The notes beneath the pieces are model-generated. The model had not been told where the DNA came from. It did not search any database and saw only the letters and a list, made by a program, of their open reading frames with translations. Below are positions 1-6,775 of a stretch of DNA of 7,190 nucleotides, one piece after another. This stretch comes from JBCBSK01 sp039819185 (GTDB lineage Bacteria; Pseudomonadota; Alphaproteobacteria; Rhizobiales; Tepidamorphaceae), in contig JBCBSK010000166.1 of NCBI GenBank assembly GCA_039819185.1, forward strand, positions 1 through 7,190, given 5' to 3'. Position 1 is the stretch's first letter. Every line of letters begins with the position of its first letter. A program made the position numbers and the translations under genes.

Positions 1-75
1 GCTTACATCCTCGCGGTCTTCATCGCTTTGGGAGCCCTCGCGATTGCGTTTGCCAGACTGCCCAGACCCGGATGA
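1..75 (+). CDS. C-terminal end of a membrane protein (partial, 5' end outside window)
   Basis: Frame 1 reads 24 residues and then a TGA at 73-75. The segment is an almost uninterrupted run of hydrophobic residues (AYILAVFIALGALAIAF) followed by a short basic, proline-containing tail (ARLPRPG). That is the pattern of a last transmembrane helix ending with positive residues on the cytoplasmic side. The other two + frames over these bases give serine- and arginine-rich text unlike protein. The end resembles that of a major-facilitator or similar multi-helix transporter, but 24 residues cannot fix the family. The gene runs in the same direction as the DUF2270 gene, about 300 bases ahead of it. 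Confidence 0.5.
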   Translation, partial: AYILAVFIALGALAIAFARLPRPG

Positions 76-383
76 TCCAGAGATCGCCGATAGCGCTGTC
101 TATGGCTCGCCGAGCAGGAAGAATGCACTGATCCCACCGATTGTTTCGGCCGAGAAAGGCATCGGAGTCAACGGATCACCGAAGAATAGAGCACACCGAG
201 ATGCATCATCCGCGGCGGTCCATCCGGAGCAGGCGATCAAGACCGCAGCGAAGGCGTTTGCGCTTCGGATTGAATGTCATGCCATCCTCAATGAGCCCAA
301 ACACCATCTTGTAGACAGCGTACTCCGTGGAAAGGGCTTCCCACGAAGCATGGGTGGGGCGCGAAAGCCTAAGGGATGAAGAC
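76..383. other. Intergenic region without a convincing gene
   Basis: These 308 bases separate the partial membrane-protein gene from the DUF2270 gene. An open + frame crosses them (44-379), but its text is low in hydrophobic residues, has no good ribosome binding site and overlaps the end of the upstream gene. On the - strand, roughly 340 down to 206 reads KMVFGLIEDGMTFNPKRKR and then a basic stretch ending RMDRRG before TGA. This looks somewhat protein-like and might be the remnant C-terminus of a lost gene, but no family is recognised. No promoter or terminator is clear. Confidence 0.4.
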
Positions 384-1073
384 ATGGACGGTGGTACGGA
401 ACCAACACCCAACAGACCGGGGCGAGAGTTCAACACGGCAGAGGTCGGTGCCGTCGCGCATCTCTATCGCGGTGAGGTTTATCGCAGCACCGTCTGGCGT
501 ACGCGGCTGGACACGACGACGAACTGGTCTGTAGTCACGCTTGGCGTCGCGCTTTCCATCACCTTCTCTTCCGCCGATGCCTCGCCATTGCCGCTCATTT
601 TGGTCAGCATCCTGATCACATTCTTCCTTTTACTTGAGGCGCGTCGCTACCGTTACTTCAATGTATGGCGTGCCCGCTCGCGATGGCTCGAAACCCACTT
701 CATCGCGCCCATTCTCTATGATGGCGATCTGCATCTCGAAGAGAACTGGCAACGCATTCTGGCGGAGGACTACAATCGTCCGAAGTATCACATTTCGTTT
801 GCCACCGCGCTCGGCAGACGGTTACGCACAAACTACATCTGGCTGCTCCTACTGCAAGCTGCAGCGTTCGCCGGAAAGATCGCCGTCCATCCATCACAGG
901 TCGAAAGCTTTGAGGAACTGATCGCGCGGGCGGCCGTGGGACCTATCTCCGGCGAAGTGATGATGGGTATTGGCATCTTCTACAACCTGGGTTGGATCGG
1001 CTTCGCGCTCGCCAGCTACTATTTCGACAGAGTGCGTCGAAAACAGATCAGCACAAGCATAGCAATGGGTTGA
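384..1073 (+). CDS. DUF2270-type integral membrane protein
   Basis: A 229-residue protein of unknown function that matches, from memory, the DUF2270 family of predicted integral membrane proteins. The family-like signatures are HLYRGEVYRSTVWRTRLD (about residues 26-43) followed by TTTNW, and LEARRYRYFNVWRARSRWLE (84-103). Four hydrophobic segments are visible at about 47-63, 69-86, 150-168 and 192-213, giving a helical hairpin, a soluble middle domain with many Arg, Trp and Tyr residues, and a second hairpin. The ATG at 384 was chosen because AAGGGA lies 7 bases before it. An in-frame GTG at 327 would add 19 residues of non-conserved-looking text and has no such site. The gene converges on pstB and ends 189 bases from the pstB stop codon. 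A role in phosphate uptake has no support beyond proximity. Confidence 0.75.
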   Translation: MDGGTEPTPNRPGREFNTAEVGAVAHLYRGEVYRSTVWRTRLDTTTNWSVVTLGVALSITFSSADASPLPLILVSILITFFLLLEARRYRYFNVWRARSRWLETHFIAPILYDGDLHLEENWQRILAEDYNRPKYHISFATALGRRLRTNYIWLLLLQAAAFAGKIAVHPSQVESFEELIARAAVGPISGEVMMGIGIFYNLGWIGFALASYYFDRVRRKQISTSIAMG

Positions 1074-1262
1074 GCCGCTGTGTCGGCGAGTTTGTCTCGA
1101 TGTTGCCGAGTCGGTCCGGATCGAACGCGCTAGAACCAATCAGATTGGGCTCTTCAGCAGGGATAGCCTTAGTGCTGTCAGCGCCACTCTGAAACGCCTG
1201 CCAGTAGGCTTGTCATAGTCTCTGAATGACTCGCGCGAAGCGCTGCTGGACGGGTCGTGCCA

Positions 1263-2066
1263 CTAGAAGCTTTGCATGAAGTTCTTCGTTCGATGGTCTT
1301 TGGGGTTCTCGAAAAGCTCTGCGGTCAGTCCTTCTTCGATGATCCGGCCGGCCTCCATAAACACGGTTTCATCGGCCACGCGGCGCGCCTGATTCACATT
1401 GTGCGAGACCAGAACGATGGTGAAATCGCTCTTGAGTTCGCAGACCAGTTCTTCGACCTTTTGCGTCGAGACGGGATCGAGCGCAGAAGTCGGCTCGTCG
1501 AGCAGTAGAACCTCGGGCTTCAGCGCGACCGTGCGCGCGATACACAGCCTTTGCTGTTGCCCGCCGGAGAGCGCTGTCCCTGGCTGCTTGAGTTTGTCTT
1601 TCACCTCGTCCCAGAGCGCAGCCTTGCGCAAGGCCCATTCCACCCGCTCCTCAAGTGCCGCCCGGTCCAGTTTCAGATGCCGGCGCGGACCGAAGGCCAC
1701 ATTGTCATAGATTGACATCGGAAACGGCGTGGGACGTTGAAACACCATACCCACTCGGCGGCGCAGATCATTGGCATCGACCCGGCGCGCGAGAATGTTG
1801 GTGCCGTCGATAAGCACCTCGCCCTTGACCTTCTGCTCGGGATAGAGCGCATACATCCGGTTGAAGATCCGCAGCAGCGTGGATTTTCCCGATCCCGATG
1901 GACCCATCATCGCCTTTACCTTACGGCGTGCGAACTGCGCATTGATGTCATGGAGCGCATGACTCTTGCCATAAAAGAAGTTGAGATCGCGGACTTGAAT
2001 CGCGATGTCATCAGATGCAGCGGTCGGGTTGATGTCGGCGGGAGCCGGATCGACGGTGATGTTCAT
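1263..2066 (-). CDS. pstB: Phosphate ABC transporter ATP-binding protein PstB
   Basis: A 267-residue cytoplasmic ATPase that powers phosphate import through PstC and PstA. All nucleotide-binding motifs are present: Walker A GPSGSGKST (55-63), Q-loop Gln110 in GMVFQRPTPFPMSIYDNV, signature LSGGQQQR (166-173), Walker B VLLLDEP (186-192) with catalytic Glu191, D-loop SALD (194-197) and the switch His222 in SHNV. The stretch RPTPFPMSIYDNVAFGPR is characteristic of PstB among ABC ATPases. The length is normal. Two details differ from the common form: Walker A has Ser rather than the frequent Cys (GPSGCGKST), and the C-terminus reads RTKNFMQSF instead of the usual ending like TxDYITGRFG. The start ATG at 2066 has GGGGAT shortly upstream. 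It is the last gene of the operon, 33 bases after pstA; no phoU follows. Confidence 0.95.
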   Translation of the reverse strand: MNITVDPAPADINPTAASDDIAIQVRDLNFFYGKSHALHDINAQFARRKVKAMMGPSGSGKSTLLRIFNRMYALYPEQKVKGEVLIDGTNILARRVDANDLRRRVGMVFQRPTPFPMSIYDNVAFGPRRHLKLDRAALEERVEWALRKAALWDEVKDKLKQPGTALSGGQQQRLCIARTVALKPEVLLLDEPTSALDPVSTQKVEELVCELKSDFTIVLVSHNVNQARRVADETVFMEAGRIIEEGLTAELFENPKDHRTKNFMQSF

Positions 2067-2099
2067 TGCTCTATCCCCTGCGCAGAATTCCGGAAATGA

Positions 2100-2924
2100 C
2101 TACATGCGGCGTCCGACGATCAGACGGGCGATGATGCTCATTGCGAGTATAGTAACGGTGATCAAGAGCGATGCGGCCCAGGCCAGATCCTGCCAGTTCT
2201 GGTAGGGGCTGAGCGCAAAGTTGAACATCACCACAGGCAGGTTGCCCATGGGTTCCGTGAGATCGAAAGACAGGAAGTTGTTGGAAAACGCGGTGAAGAG
2301 CAGGGGCGCCGTCTCGCCCGCGATGCGGGCCGTGGCCAGAAGGATCGCGGTGATAATCCCTCCGAGCGCCGCCCGCCATACGATGAGGACGGTCACCTTC
2401 CAGCGGGGCACGCCCAACGCCACGGCCGCTTCGCGGATCTCGCGGGGCAAGAGCTGAAGCACGCCATCCGTTGTCCGCACGATCATCGGGATCGCGATCA
2501 ACGCCAGCGCCACCGCACCCGACAAGGCCGAATATCCGCCGAGCGGACCGACGAGGAACGCGTAGACGAACAAGCCCAGCAAGATCGACGGGGCGGACAG
2601 CAGCACATCGTTGAAAAAGCGGATCGCGGACGAAAGCCGGCTCTCCGCGCCGAACTCGGTCATGTAAGTGGCGATAAGCACGCCGAAGGGGATGGCCATC
2701 GCCATGCCCAGGCCCGTGATGATCAGCGATCCGACGATCGCATTCAGAAGTCCGCCGGGCTCGTTTGGAGGCGGCACGCTTTCGGTGAAGACCGGGTACG
2801 TCCAGAACGCGGGCAATCCCCGTTCCACGAGTGCGTATATGATCGCAAACAAGAAGCCCAGGCCGATGATCACAGCAAGAAGGCAGAGGAGCGAGAAGAT
2901 CAGATCGGAGATTCGGCGGATCAT
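2100..2924 (-). CDS. pstA: Phosphate ABC transporter permease PstA
   Basis: A 274-residue inner-membrane permease, partner of PstC in the phosphate channel. Six hydrophobic segments are visible at about 9-32, 62-87, 106-126, 131-149, 183-205 and 247-268. The EAA coupling loop that contacts PstB is REIREAAVALGVPRWKVTVL (161-180). The segment ARIAGETAPLLFTAF holds Arg200 and Glu204, equivalent to the charged pair conserved in this helix of PstA proteins. The open frame continues upstream through pstC in another frame, so the start matters: ATG at 2924 gives the N-terminus MIRRISDLIF expected for the family and has CGAGGA just upstream. The protein is of the compact, E. coli-like size and lacks the long N-terminal extension that I recall for many alphaproteobacterial PstA proteins. 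It starts 50 bases after the pstC stop codon. Confidence 0.95.
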   Translation of the reverse strand: MIRRISDLIFSLLCLLAVIIGLGFLFAIIYALVERGLPAFWTYPVFTESVPPPNEPGGLLNAIVGSLIITGLGMAMAIPFGVLIATYMTEFGAESRLSSAIRFFNDVLLSAPSILLGLFVYAFLVGPLGGYSALSGAVALALIAIPMIVRTTDGVLQLLPREIREAAVALGVPRWKVTVLIVWRAALGGIITAILLATARIAGETAPLLFTAFSNNFLSFDLTEPMGNLPVVMFNFALSPYQNWQDLAWAASLLITVTILAMSIIARLIVGRRM

Positions 2925-2974
2925 GCGTGTCCTCGGCGTGCTTCGTTGGCGTGCGGCGACATTACAGCGCCCCC

Positions 2975-3946
2975 TTAAAGGGTCGTCGCGCGGAGCATTA
3001 GCCGCGACAGGGCGAGAACGATGATCGTGATCACGAACAGAATGATCCCCAATTCCATGAGCGCAGCGGGATAGAGTGTGCCGGTCGCTTCGGTGAACTC
3101 GTTGGCGATGGTGGCGGAGATTGTGGTGCCCGGCATGAAAAGCGACGCGCTGATATTGTGGGCATTGCCGATTACGAAGGTGACGGCCATCGTTTCGCCG
3201 AGCGCCCGGCCGAGACCGAGGATCACTGCCCCGACCAGACCAATCCGCCCTGCAGGCACCAGAACGAGGCGGACAACCTCGAAGCGTGTGCAACCGATGC
3301 CGTAGGCTGCCTCGCGCATTACGGTCGGTACGGAAAGGATCACATCGCGCATCACTGCAGTGATAAGAGGGATCGTCATAATCGCCAGGATGATCCCGGC
3401 GGTGAACACGCCGATACCGATCGGCGGCGGGCCGAAGATGGTGCCCAGAAGCGGCACGCCGGCGAAGGCCTCGATGATCGGTGGTTGGACATGGCGGGCA
3501 AGAAACGGCGCGAAGACCAGCAGACCCCACATCCCGAAGATGATCGAGGGAATACCCGCCATGAGCTCGATCAGCCGGCCGAGTGCACTGCCGATCGACG
3601 GTGGCGCAATCTCGGTAATAAAGACCGCGATCCCGAATGAGATCGGGATCGCAAACAGCATCGCGACGCAGGAGGAGACGAGCGTCCCCACTATCGCGGG
3701 CCAGGCACCAAATTCGTTGGTGACAGGGTTCCAAGTGGTAGACGGGATGAAGGCAAAGCCGAACTGCTCGATCGACGGCCACGCCGCATGAACGAGGACT
3801 ACGAGAATGGCGAAGAGCATGCCGATCAGCGCAAGTCCGAAGATGCGGGAGATCCCGGCGAATATTGGATCGCCGAGGCGAGGCCCTTTATGATTGAACG
3901 CAGTTTTGTGCGAGGGGCCGATCTCTTCGATAGGAGCGTCTGTCAT
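2975..3946 (-). CDS. pstC: Phosphate ABC transporter permease PstC
   Basis: A 323-residue inner-membrane permease that pairs with PstA. Hydrophobic helices lie at about 31-55, 84-111, 124-149, 169-190, 236-260 and 295-316. A periplasmic loop between the first two carries TTWNPVTNEFGAWPAIVGTL, typical of PstC. The coupling loop is REAAYGIGCTRFEVVRLVLV (211-230), and GLGRALGETMAVTFVIGN (244-261) is a hallmark of the family with its Arg247 and Glu251. The start ATG at 3946 has AGGA five bases before it and gives a length close to the 319 residues of E. coli PstC. An in-frame TTG at 4024 would add 26 basic residues, but it lies inside the loop of an intergenic hairpin and has no clear ribosome binding site. 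The gap to pstS is 125 bases, the longest in the operon. Confidence 0.95.
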   Translation of the reverse strand: MTDAPIEEIGPSHKTAFNHKGPRLGDPIFAGISRIFGLALIGMLFAILVVLVHAAWPSIEQFGFAFIPSTTWNPVTNEFGAWPAIVGTLVSSCVAMLFAIPISFGIAVFITEIAPPSIGSALGRLIELMAGIPSIIFGMWGLLVFAPFLARHVQPPIIEAFAGVPLLGTIFGPPPIGIGVFTAGIILAIMTIPLITAVMRDVILSVPTVMREAAYGIGCTRFEVVRLVLVPAGRIGLVGAVILGLGRALGETMAVTFVIGNAHNISASLFMPGTTISATIANEFTEATGTLYPAALMELGIILFVITIIVLALSRLMLRATTL

Positions 3947-4005
3947 CGCGGTCCTGACTTCGGCGAAGGTCTTGCGGGATGGTCTCGTCACCCGCTTGGA
4001 GAGCA

Positions 4006-4068
4006 ACCCGGCAGTCTTACGCAACCGCCGGGTCTGAAGAGCGTTTTCAGCTTAATGAGCCGCGCTCA
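4006..4068 (-). other. Cluster of three small hairpins between pstS and pstC
   Basis: Reading the - strand after the pstS stop codon, three inverted repeats follow closely. The first is TGAGC-GCG-GCTCA (4068-4056). The second is CTGAA-AACGCTC-TTCAG (4050-4034). The third is ACCCGGC with a 14-base loop and GCCGGGT (4033-4006). None is followed by a T-run, so they are not obvious full terminators. Structured spacers after a binding-protein gene are known to protect the upstream mRNA from 3' exonucleases or to lower downstream expression, which gives more PstS than PstC and PstA. That role here is inferred from position. Confidence 0.45.
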
Positions 4069-4071
4069 CGA

Positions 4072-5121
4072 TCAGTTTGAAGCGGACCAGACGGGTGTTC
4101 CATTATCCATGATCTGGGCCGTCCAAGTTGCTTCGACCTGGTCAAAAACCGTTTCTGGAATAGGCAGATAGTCGAGTTTTTGTGCGTCTGCTGTGCCGTT
4201 CTTGAACGACCAATCGAAGAAATCGAGCGCCGCTTTCGTCTCCGCGGCGTCCTGGGGCGTCGCATAAGTCAAGATGAAGGTCGTGGCCAGGATTGGCCAG
4301 CTTCCGTCACCGGGTTGATCGGTCAGGATCAGATAGAAGCCAGGAGCGTTGGCATAGCCCTGTGCCGCACCCTCCGCCGCAGCCTTGAAGCTGTCGGCAT
4401 TCGCTTCCACCGTTTTCCCGGCCTGATTGACCATTTTGGTGTAGGCGAGATTGTTCTCCAGTGCGTAGGCGTATTCGACATAGCCAATCGAATTCGGGAC
4501 GCTTTGAACATATTGGGCGACGCCTGCATTCCCCTTGCCACCGATCCCGGTGGGCCAGTTCACTTCGGTCGAGGAGCCGACCTGCTTGTCCCAGTCAGGC
4601 GACACCTTGTCGAGATAGTTGGTGAAGTTAAAGGTCGTGCCCGATCCGTCGGAGCGATGCACCACCGTGATGTAGCCTGCGCCCGTAAAATCGGGGTTCA
4701 GCGCTTTGATGGCAGGGTCGGACCAGTCCGTGATCTTCCCAAGGTAGATCTCGGCCATGGTCTTGCCGTCGAGCACGAGGTCATTCGCGGCGACACCGTC
4801 GATATTGACGACCGGTACGATGGCACCGGCAATCTGAGGCCACTGCACATAGCCTTCGGATTTTAGCTTGGCCTCCTTCAGCGGCATGTCGGATGCCGCG
4901 AAGGTCACGGTCTTTTCTTCCAGCGCGCGCAGGCCTCCGCCGGATCCGATAGCTTGGTAGTTGACCTTGGTTCCGGTTGCGGTGGCATACTGCTGCGCCC
5001 ACTGGCTCAGGACCGGATAGATGAAAGTCGACCCGCCGCCCGTGATATCGGTCGCCTGCGCAGGTGCGAAGGACATTGCCGCAGCAATGGCCGTCATCGG
5101 AAGCATCTTCTGAATCTGCAT
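4072..5121 (-). CDS. pstS: Periplasmic phosphate-binding protein PstS
   Basis: A 349-residue periplasmic receptor that captures inorganic phosphate and delivers it to PstC and PstA. A signal peptide is visible: basic start, hydrophobic core, and an AQA-T cleavage site after residue 23. There is no lipobox cysteine, so the mature protein should be soluble. The phosphate pocket elements are all present: GGGSTFIYPV (28-37), GSGGGLRALEE (59-69) followed by AASDMPL with Asp78, and VVHRSDGSGTTFNFTNYL (153-170) with Arg156, Asp158, Ser160, Gly161 and Thr162. These correspond to the phosphate-contacting loops of E. coli PstS. The mature length is close to that of the E. coli protein. AAGGGG lies nine bases before the ATG. 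It is the first gene of the pst cluster, and its leader (5122-5239) contains a weak Pho-box-like repeat. Confidence 0.96.
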   Translation of the reverse strand: MQIQKMLPMTAIAAAMSFAPAQATDITGGGSTFIYPVLSQWAQQYATATGTKVNYQAIGSGGGLRALEEKTVTFAASDMPLKEAKLKSEGYVQWPQIAGAIVPVVNIDGVAANDLVLDGKTMAEIYLGKITDWSDPAIKALNPDFTGAGYITVVHRSDGSGTTFNFTNYLDKVSPDWDKQVGSSTEVNWPTGIGGKGNAGVAQYVQSVPNSIGYVEYAYALENNLAYTKMVNQAGKTVEANADSFKAAAEGAAQGYANAPGFYLILTDQPGDGSWPILATTFILTYATPQDAAETKAALDFFDWSFKNGTADAQKLDYLPIPETVFDQVEATWTAQIMDNGTPVWSASN

Positions 5122-5202
5122 GGATAAACGCCCCTTAATTGGAGTCCCGACGGCGCTCTGGTCGTAAATCGTCGTGCGCCATCGTCACCATGCGCGTCAC
5201 TT

Positions 5203-5221
5203 GGTAACGATTTAACGACGT
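5203..5221 (-). promoter_or_regulatory. Weak Pho-box-like direct repeat upstream of pstS
   Basis: On the - strand ACGTCGT-TAAA-TCGTTAC gives two 7-base units repeated with an 11-base period and an AT-rich 4-base spacer. This is the geometry of the PhoB box (CTGTCAT, 4 AT-rich bases, CTGTCAT). Each unit matches the consensus at only about four of seven positions. It lies about 80 bases before the pstS ATG, a reasonable distance, but no convincing -10 element could be placed. It overlaps the right arm of the hairpin after the porin gene, so the resemblance may be accidental. Confidence 0.3.
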
Positions 5222-5235
5222 TGATCGCGTCGTCA
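5213..5235 (-). terminator. Possible weak terminator after the porin gene
   Basis: Starting four bases past the porin stop codon, the - strand contains TGACGACG, a 7-base loop CGATCAA, and CGTCGTTA. This forms an 8-pair stem with one G-T pair, followed by AATCGTTACC. The tail is only mildly T-rich, so termination would be leaky. If it works, it separates porin transcription from the pst operon. Confidence 0.3.
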
Positions 5236-5239
5236 CGTC

Positions 5240-6385
5240 TCAGAACTGGACCCTTGCGCCTGCGATGAAGGCGCTGATGGCCTTGAAGTCGGCGAAGCGC
5301 TGGTCGTAGTCCATATGGCGGTAGCCGAGGTAGAATTCGGCATTCGCGTCGTCGAGCTTCTGGACGACCCCGACACCCCAGGCGCGGGACTCGTCATCCT
5401 CCTGCTGGTAGTCCCGGCCGGCGAAGAAATCGATCGAGAGCGCCGTGGCGCCGATATCGAACCATTTCTGCTCGTAGCCCGCCTTGAGATAATAATACTG
5501 CGCGTCGAAGCTCACGCCCTCGGTTTCGCGATTGCCGAGCGAGGCGGTGAAGCTGAAGCCCGAGGGCAGCAGCACCGAGGCCGAGCCGAAGACATCGTTG
5601 CGCGTCACATCCGGGCCGTTGTCGGGGCGGCGGTCGCGGCGGGAATAGCCGATCCCGGCCTTGAACTGGACGTCATTGGCGAAGGTCCGGTCATAGAGGA
5701 GCGAGGCGCCGGTGTAGAAATCCTCGCGGTCGGCATCCTCTTCGAGGATGTCCTTGCCGTAGGAGACCGAGACGGTGAAATCGTAGAATTTCGGCGTGTC
5801 ATAGCGGATCCGGCCCCGGCGCGAGGCGTCGAAATCGGTCAGCACATCGGAGATCGTGATACCCGAGAGCGTGCCGTCGGCATTTCGGAACTCGAAGGAT
5901 CCCACGAGATCGGAGGAGGCCTGGACATGGTTGACCAGCGCGGTGCCCGAGAGGTCGATCTCGGCGAGGCCATCGCCCGACATCGAGCCCTGACCGAGGA
6001 AGACGGTGCCGTAGTTCGGCGTCTGGAGCGACAGATCAACCCAGCGGATATCGCCGCGGTCCCAGTCCACGCCCGGCGGCGTGTCGGTCTGCGAGACATC
6101 GCCCGACTGCCGGATGCCCAGTGCCGATTCGACCCGGAACCCGGCGCGGTAGCCGGTGCCGAACTCCTGAAAGACCCGGAAGCCCAGCCGCGAGTTCGAA
6201 CGCTCGTTATCCACGAACGTATCGGTGGTTTCCACGCCGTCATCCACGGACGTGTAGGCCGGGCTGAACTGGCCATAGAAGGTGGCCGATCCGCCGGTGT
6301 CGTTGCTGTAGCTGAAGGGCGATGCCGACGCGGCGGCGGCGGATGCCGCCAGAATTGCGGCGCTGCAGGAAAGATATCGAAACAT
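5240..6385 (-). CDS. Porin-like outer-membrane beta-barrel protein
   Basis: A 381-residue outer-membrane channel-type protein. The signal peptide is alanine-rich (MFRYLSCSAAILAASAAAASA) with cleavage expected at ASA-S after residue 21. The mature part alternates polar and hydrophobic residues in short strands, with aromatic residues and RVxQEFGTGYRAGFRVES-like segments typical of general bacterial porins. The protein ends in phenylalanine (ARVQF), the C-terminal signal for barrel assembly. GRRPDNG, EEDADRED and QQEDDESR look like surface loops and make the protein strongly acidic. The start ATG at 6385 was chosen for its signal peptide and the GGAG about eight bases upstream; the frame is open to 6523 but that extension is arginine-rich and unlike a signal sequence. 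It precedes pstS on the same strand by 118 bases. Substrate is unknown; phosphate selectivity is not shown. Confidence 0.85.
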   Translation of the reverse strand: MFRYLSCSAAILAASAAAASASPFSYSNDTGGSATFYGQFSPAYTSVDDGVETTDTFVDNERSNSRLGFRVFQEFGTGYRAGFRVESALGIRQSGDVSQTDTPPGVDWDRGDIRWVDLSLQTPNYGTVFLGQGSMSGDGLAEIDLSGTALVNHVQASSDLVGSFEFRNADGTLSGITISDVLTDFDASRRGRIRYDTPKFYDFTVSVSYGKDILEEDADREDFYTGASLLYDRTFANDVQFKAGIGYSRRDRRPDNGPDVTRNDVFGSASVLLPSGFSFTASLGNRETEGVSFDAQYYYLKAGYEQKWFDIGATALSIDFFAGRDYQQEDDESRAWGVGVVQKLDDANAEFYLGYRHMDYDQRFADFKAISAFIAGARVQF

Positions 6386-6429
6386 GAGCGTGCTCCTGAA
6401 TGAGAGGCGACTCGGGTTCTCGCGAAAGC

Positions 6430-6447
6430 GTGTAACGTCCGTGACAC
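6430..6447. promoter_or_regulatory. 18-base near-palindrome upstream of the porin (candidate operator)
   Basis: GTGTAACGTCCGTGACAC has 8-base arms, GTGTAACG and CGTGACAC, around a 2-base centre; seven of the eight pairs match. It ends 44 bases before the porin ATG, where a regulator could cover the promoter or start of transcription. Binding by a dimeric regulator is an inference; no specific protein can be named. Confidence 0.35.
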
Positions 6448-6494
6448 AGCTCAGAAGGGCGGCGCGCGCCGGGCGTCTGCCGTGGTTTTCGGGC

Positions 6495-6512
6495 AACGGA
6501 TAAGCTTCCGTT
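6495..6512. repeat. Inverted repeat AACGGA-N6-TCCGTT upstream of the porin
   Basis: Perfect 6-base arms flank TAAGCT. The dyad lies about 110 bases before the porin start, in the long GC-rich divergent region. It could be an operator or a small hairpin; there is no T-run on either side that would make it a terminator. Confidence 0.3.
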
Positions 6513-6775
6513 ACGGTACGCACCGCTTGGCCGGGACCCGTGCCGGACCGGGAGCGGAGGCGCCCGCGCTTTTGCCAATGCGGGGTGCGGTGCGCCGCGA
6601 TCAGGCAGCGAGCGGGTTTCCGCCACGGGGAGGCCAGCCTGCGGTTGCCAGGGATGAACGCGGCGGCAGCCGCCGGGGCGGACCATGACCGGAATCGCGC
6701 ATCCGCGAATGGGCAATGCCTTGCGCATCTGCTGGATGTGATTTCCCTTTTATGGGAGAAATTGCGAAGAGCGTC

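Noticed and set aside
1074..1262. A bidirectional terminator between the DUF2270 gene and pstB
   Set aside because: Only short imperfect stems such as GCGC-GAA-GCGC near 1232-1242 were found, with no T-runs; not enough to call.
2972..2982. Palindrome CCCTTTAAGGG at the pstC stop codon as a terminator
   Set aside because: Only five pairs around one base, no T-run after it, and pstA follows after 50 bases with its own ribosome site, so it is treated as part of the operon.
2925..3782. N-terminal extension of the pstA frame across pstC
   Set aside because: The extension is the antisense-like shadow of pstC in another frame, rich in Arg, His and Asp; the PstA family start and ribosome site are at 2924.
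4180..4866. + strand open frame of 228 residues inside pstS
   Set aside because: It lies fully opposite a clear PstS with all phosphate-binding motifs and has no ribosome binding site.
5183..5200. CGTCAC direct repeat on the + strand as a Pho box for pstS
   Set aside because: The period is 12 bases, the spacer CATGCG is not AT-rich, and the orientation points away from pstS.
5315..6403. Long + strand open frame (362 residues) opposite the porin
   Set aside because: It mirrors the porin codons; its text is rich in repeated Val, Ala, Glu, Arg and Ile without domain structure, and the - strand has a signal peptide and porin end signal.
6430..6447. Reading GTCAC and GTTAC upstream of the porin as a Pho box
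   Set aside because: On the - strand the two units repeat with a 9-base rather than an 11-base period, so the geometry is wrong; the palindrome reading fits better.
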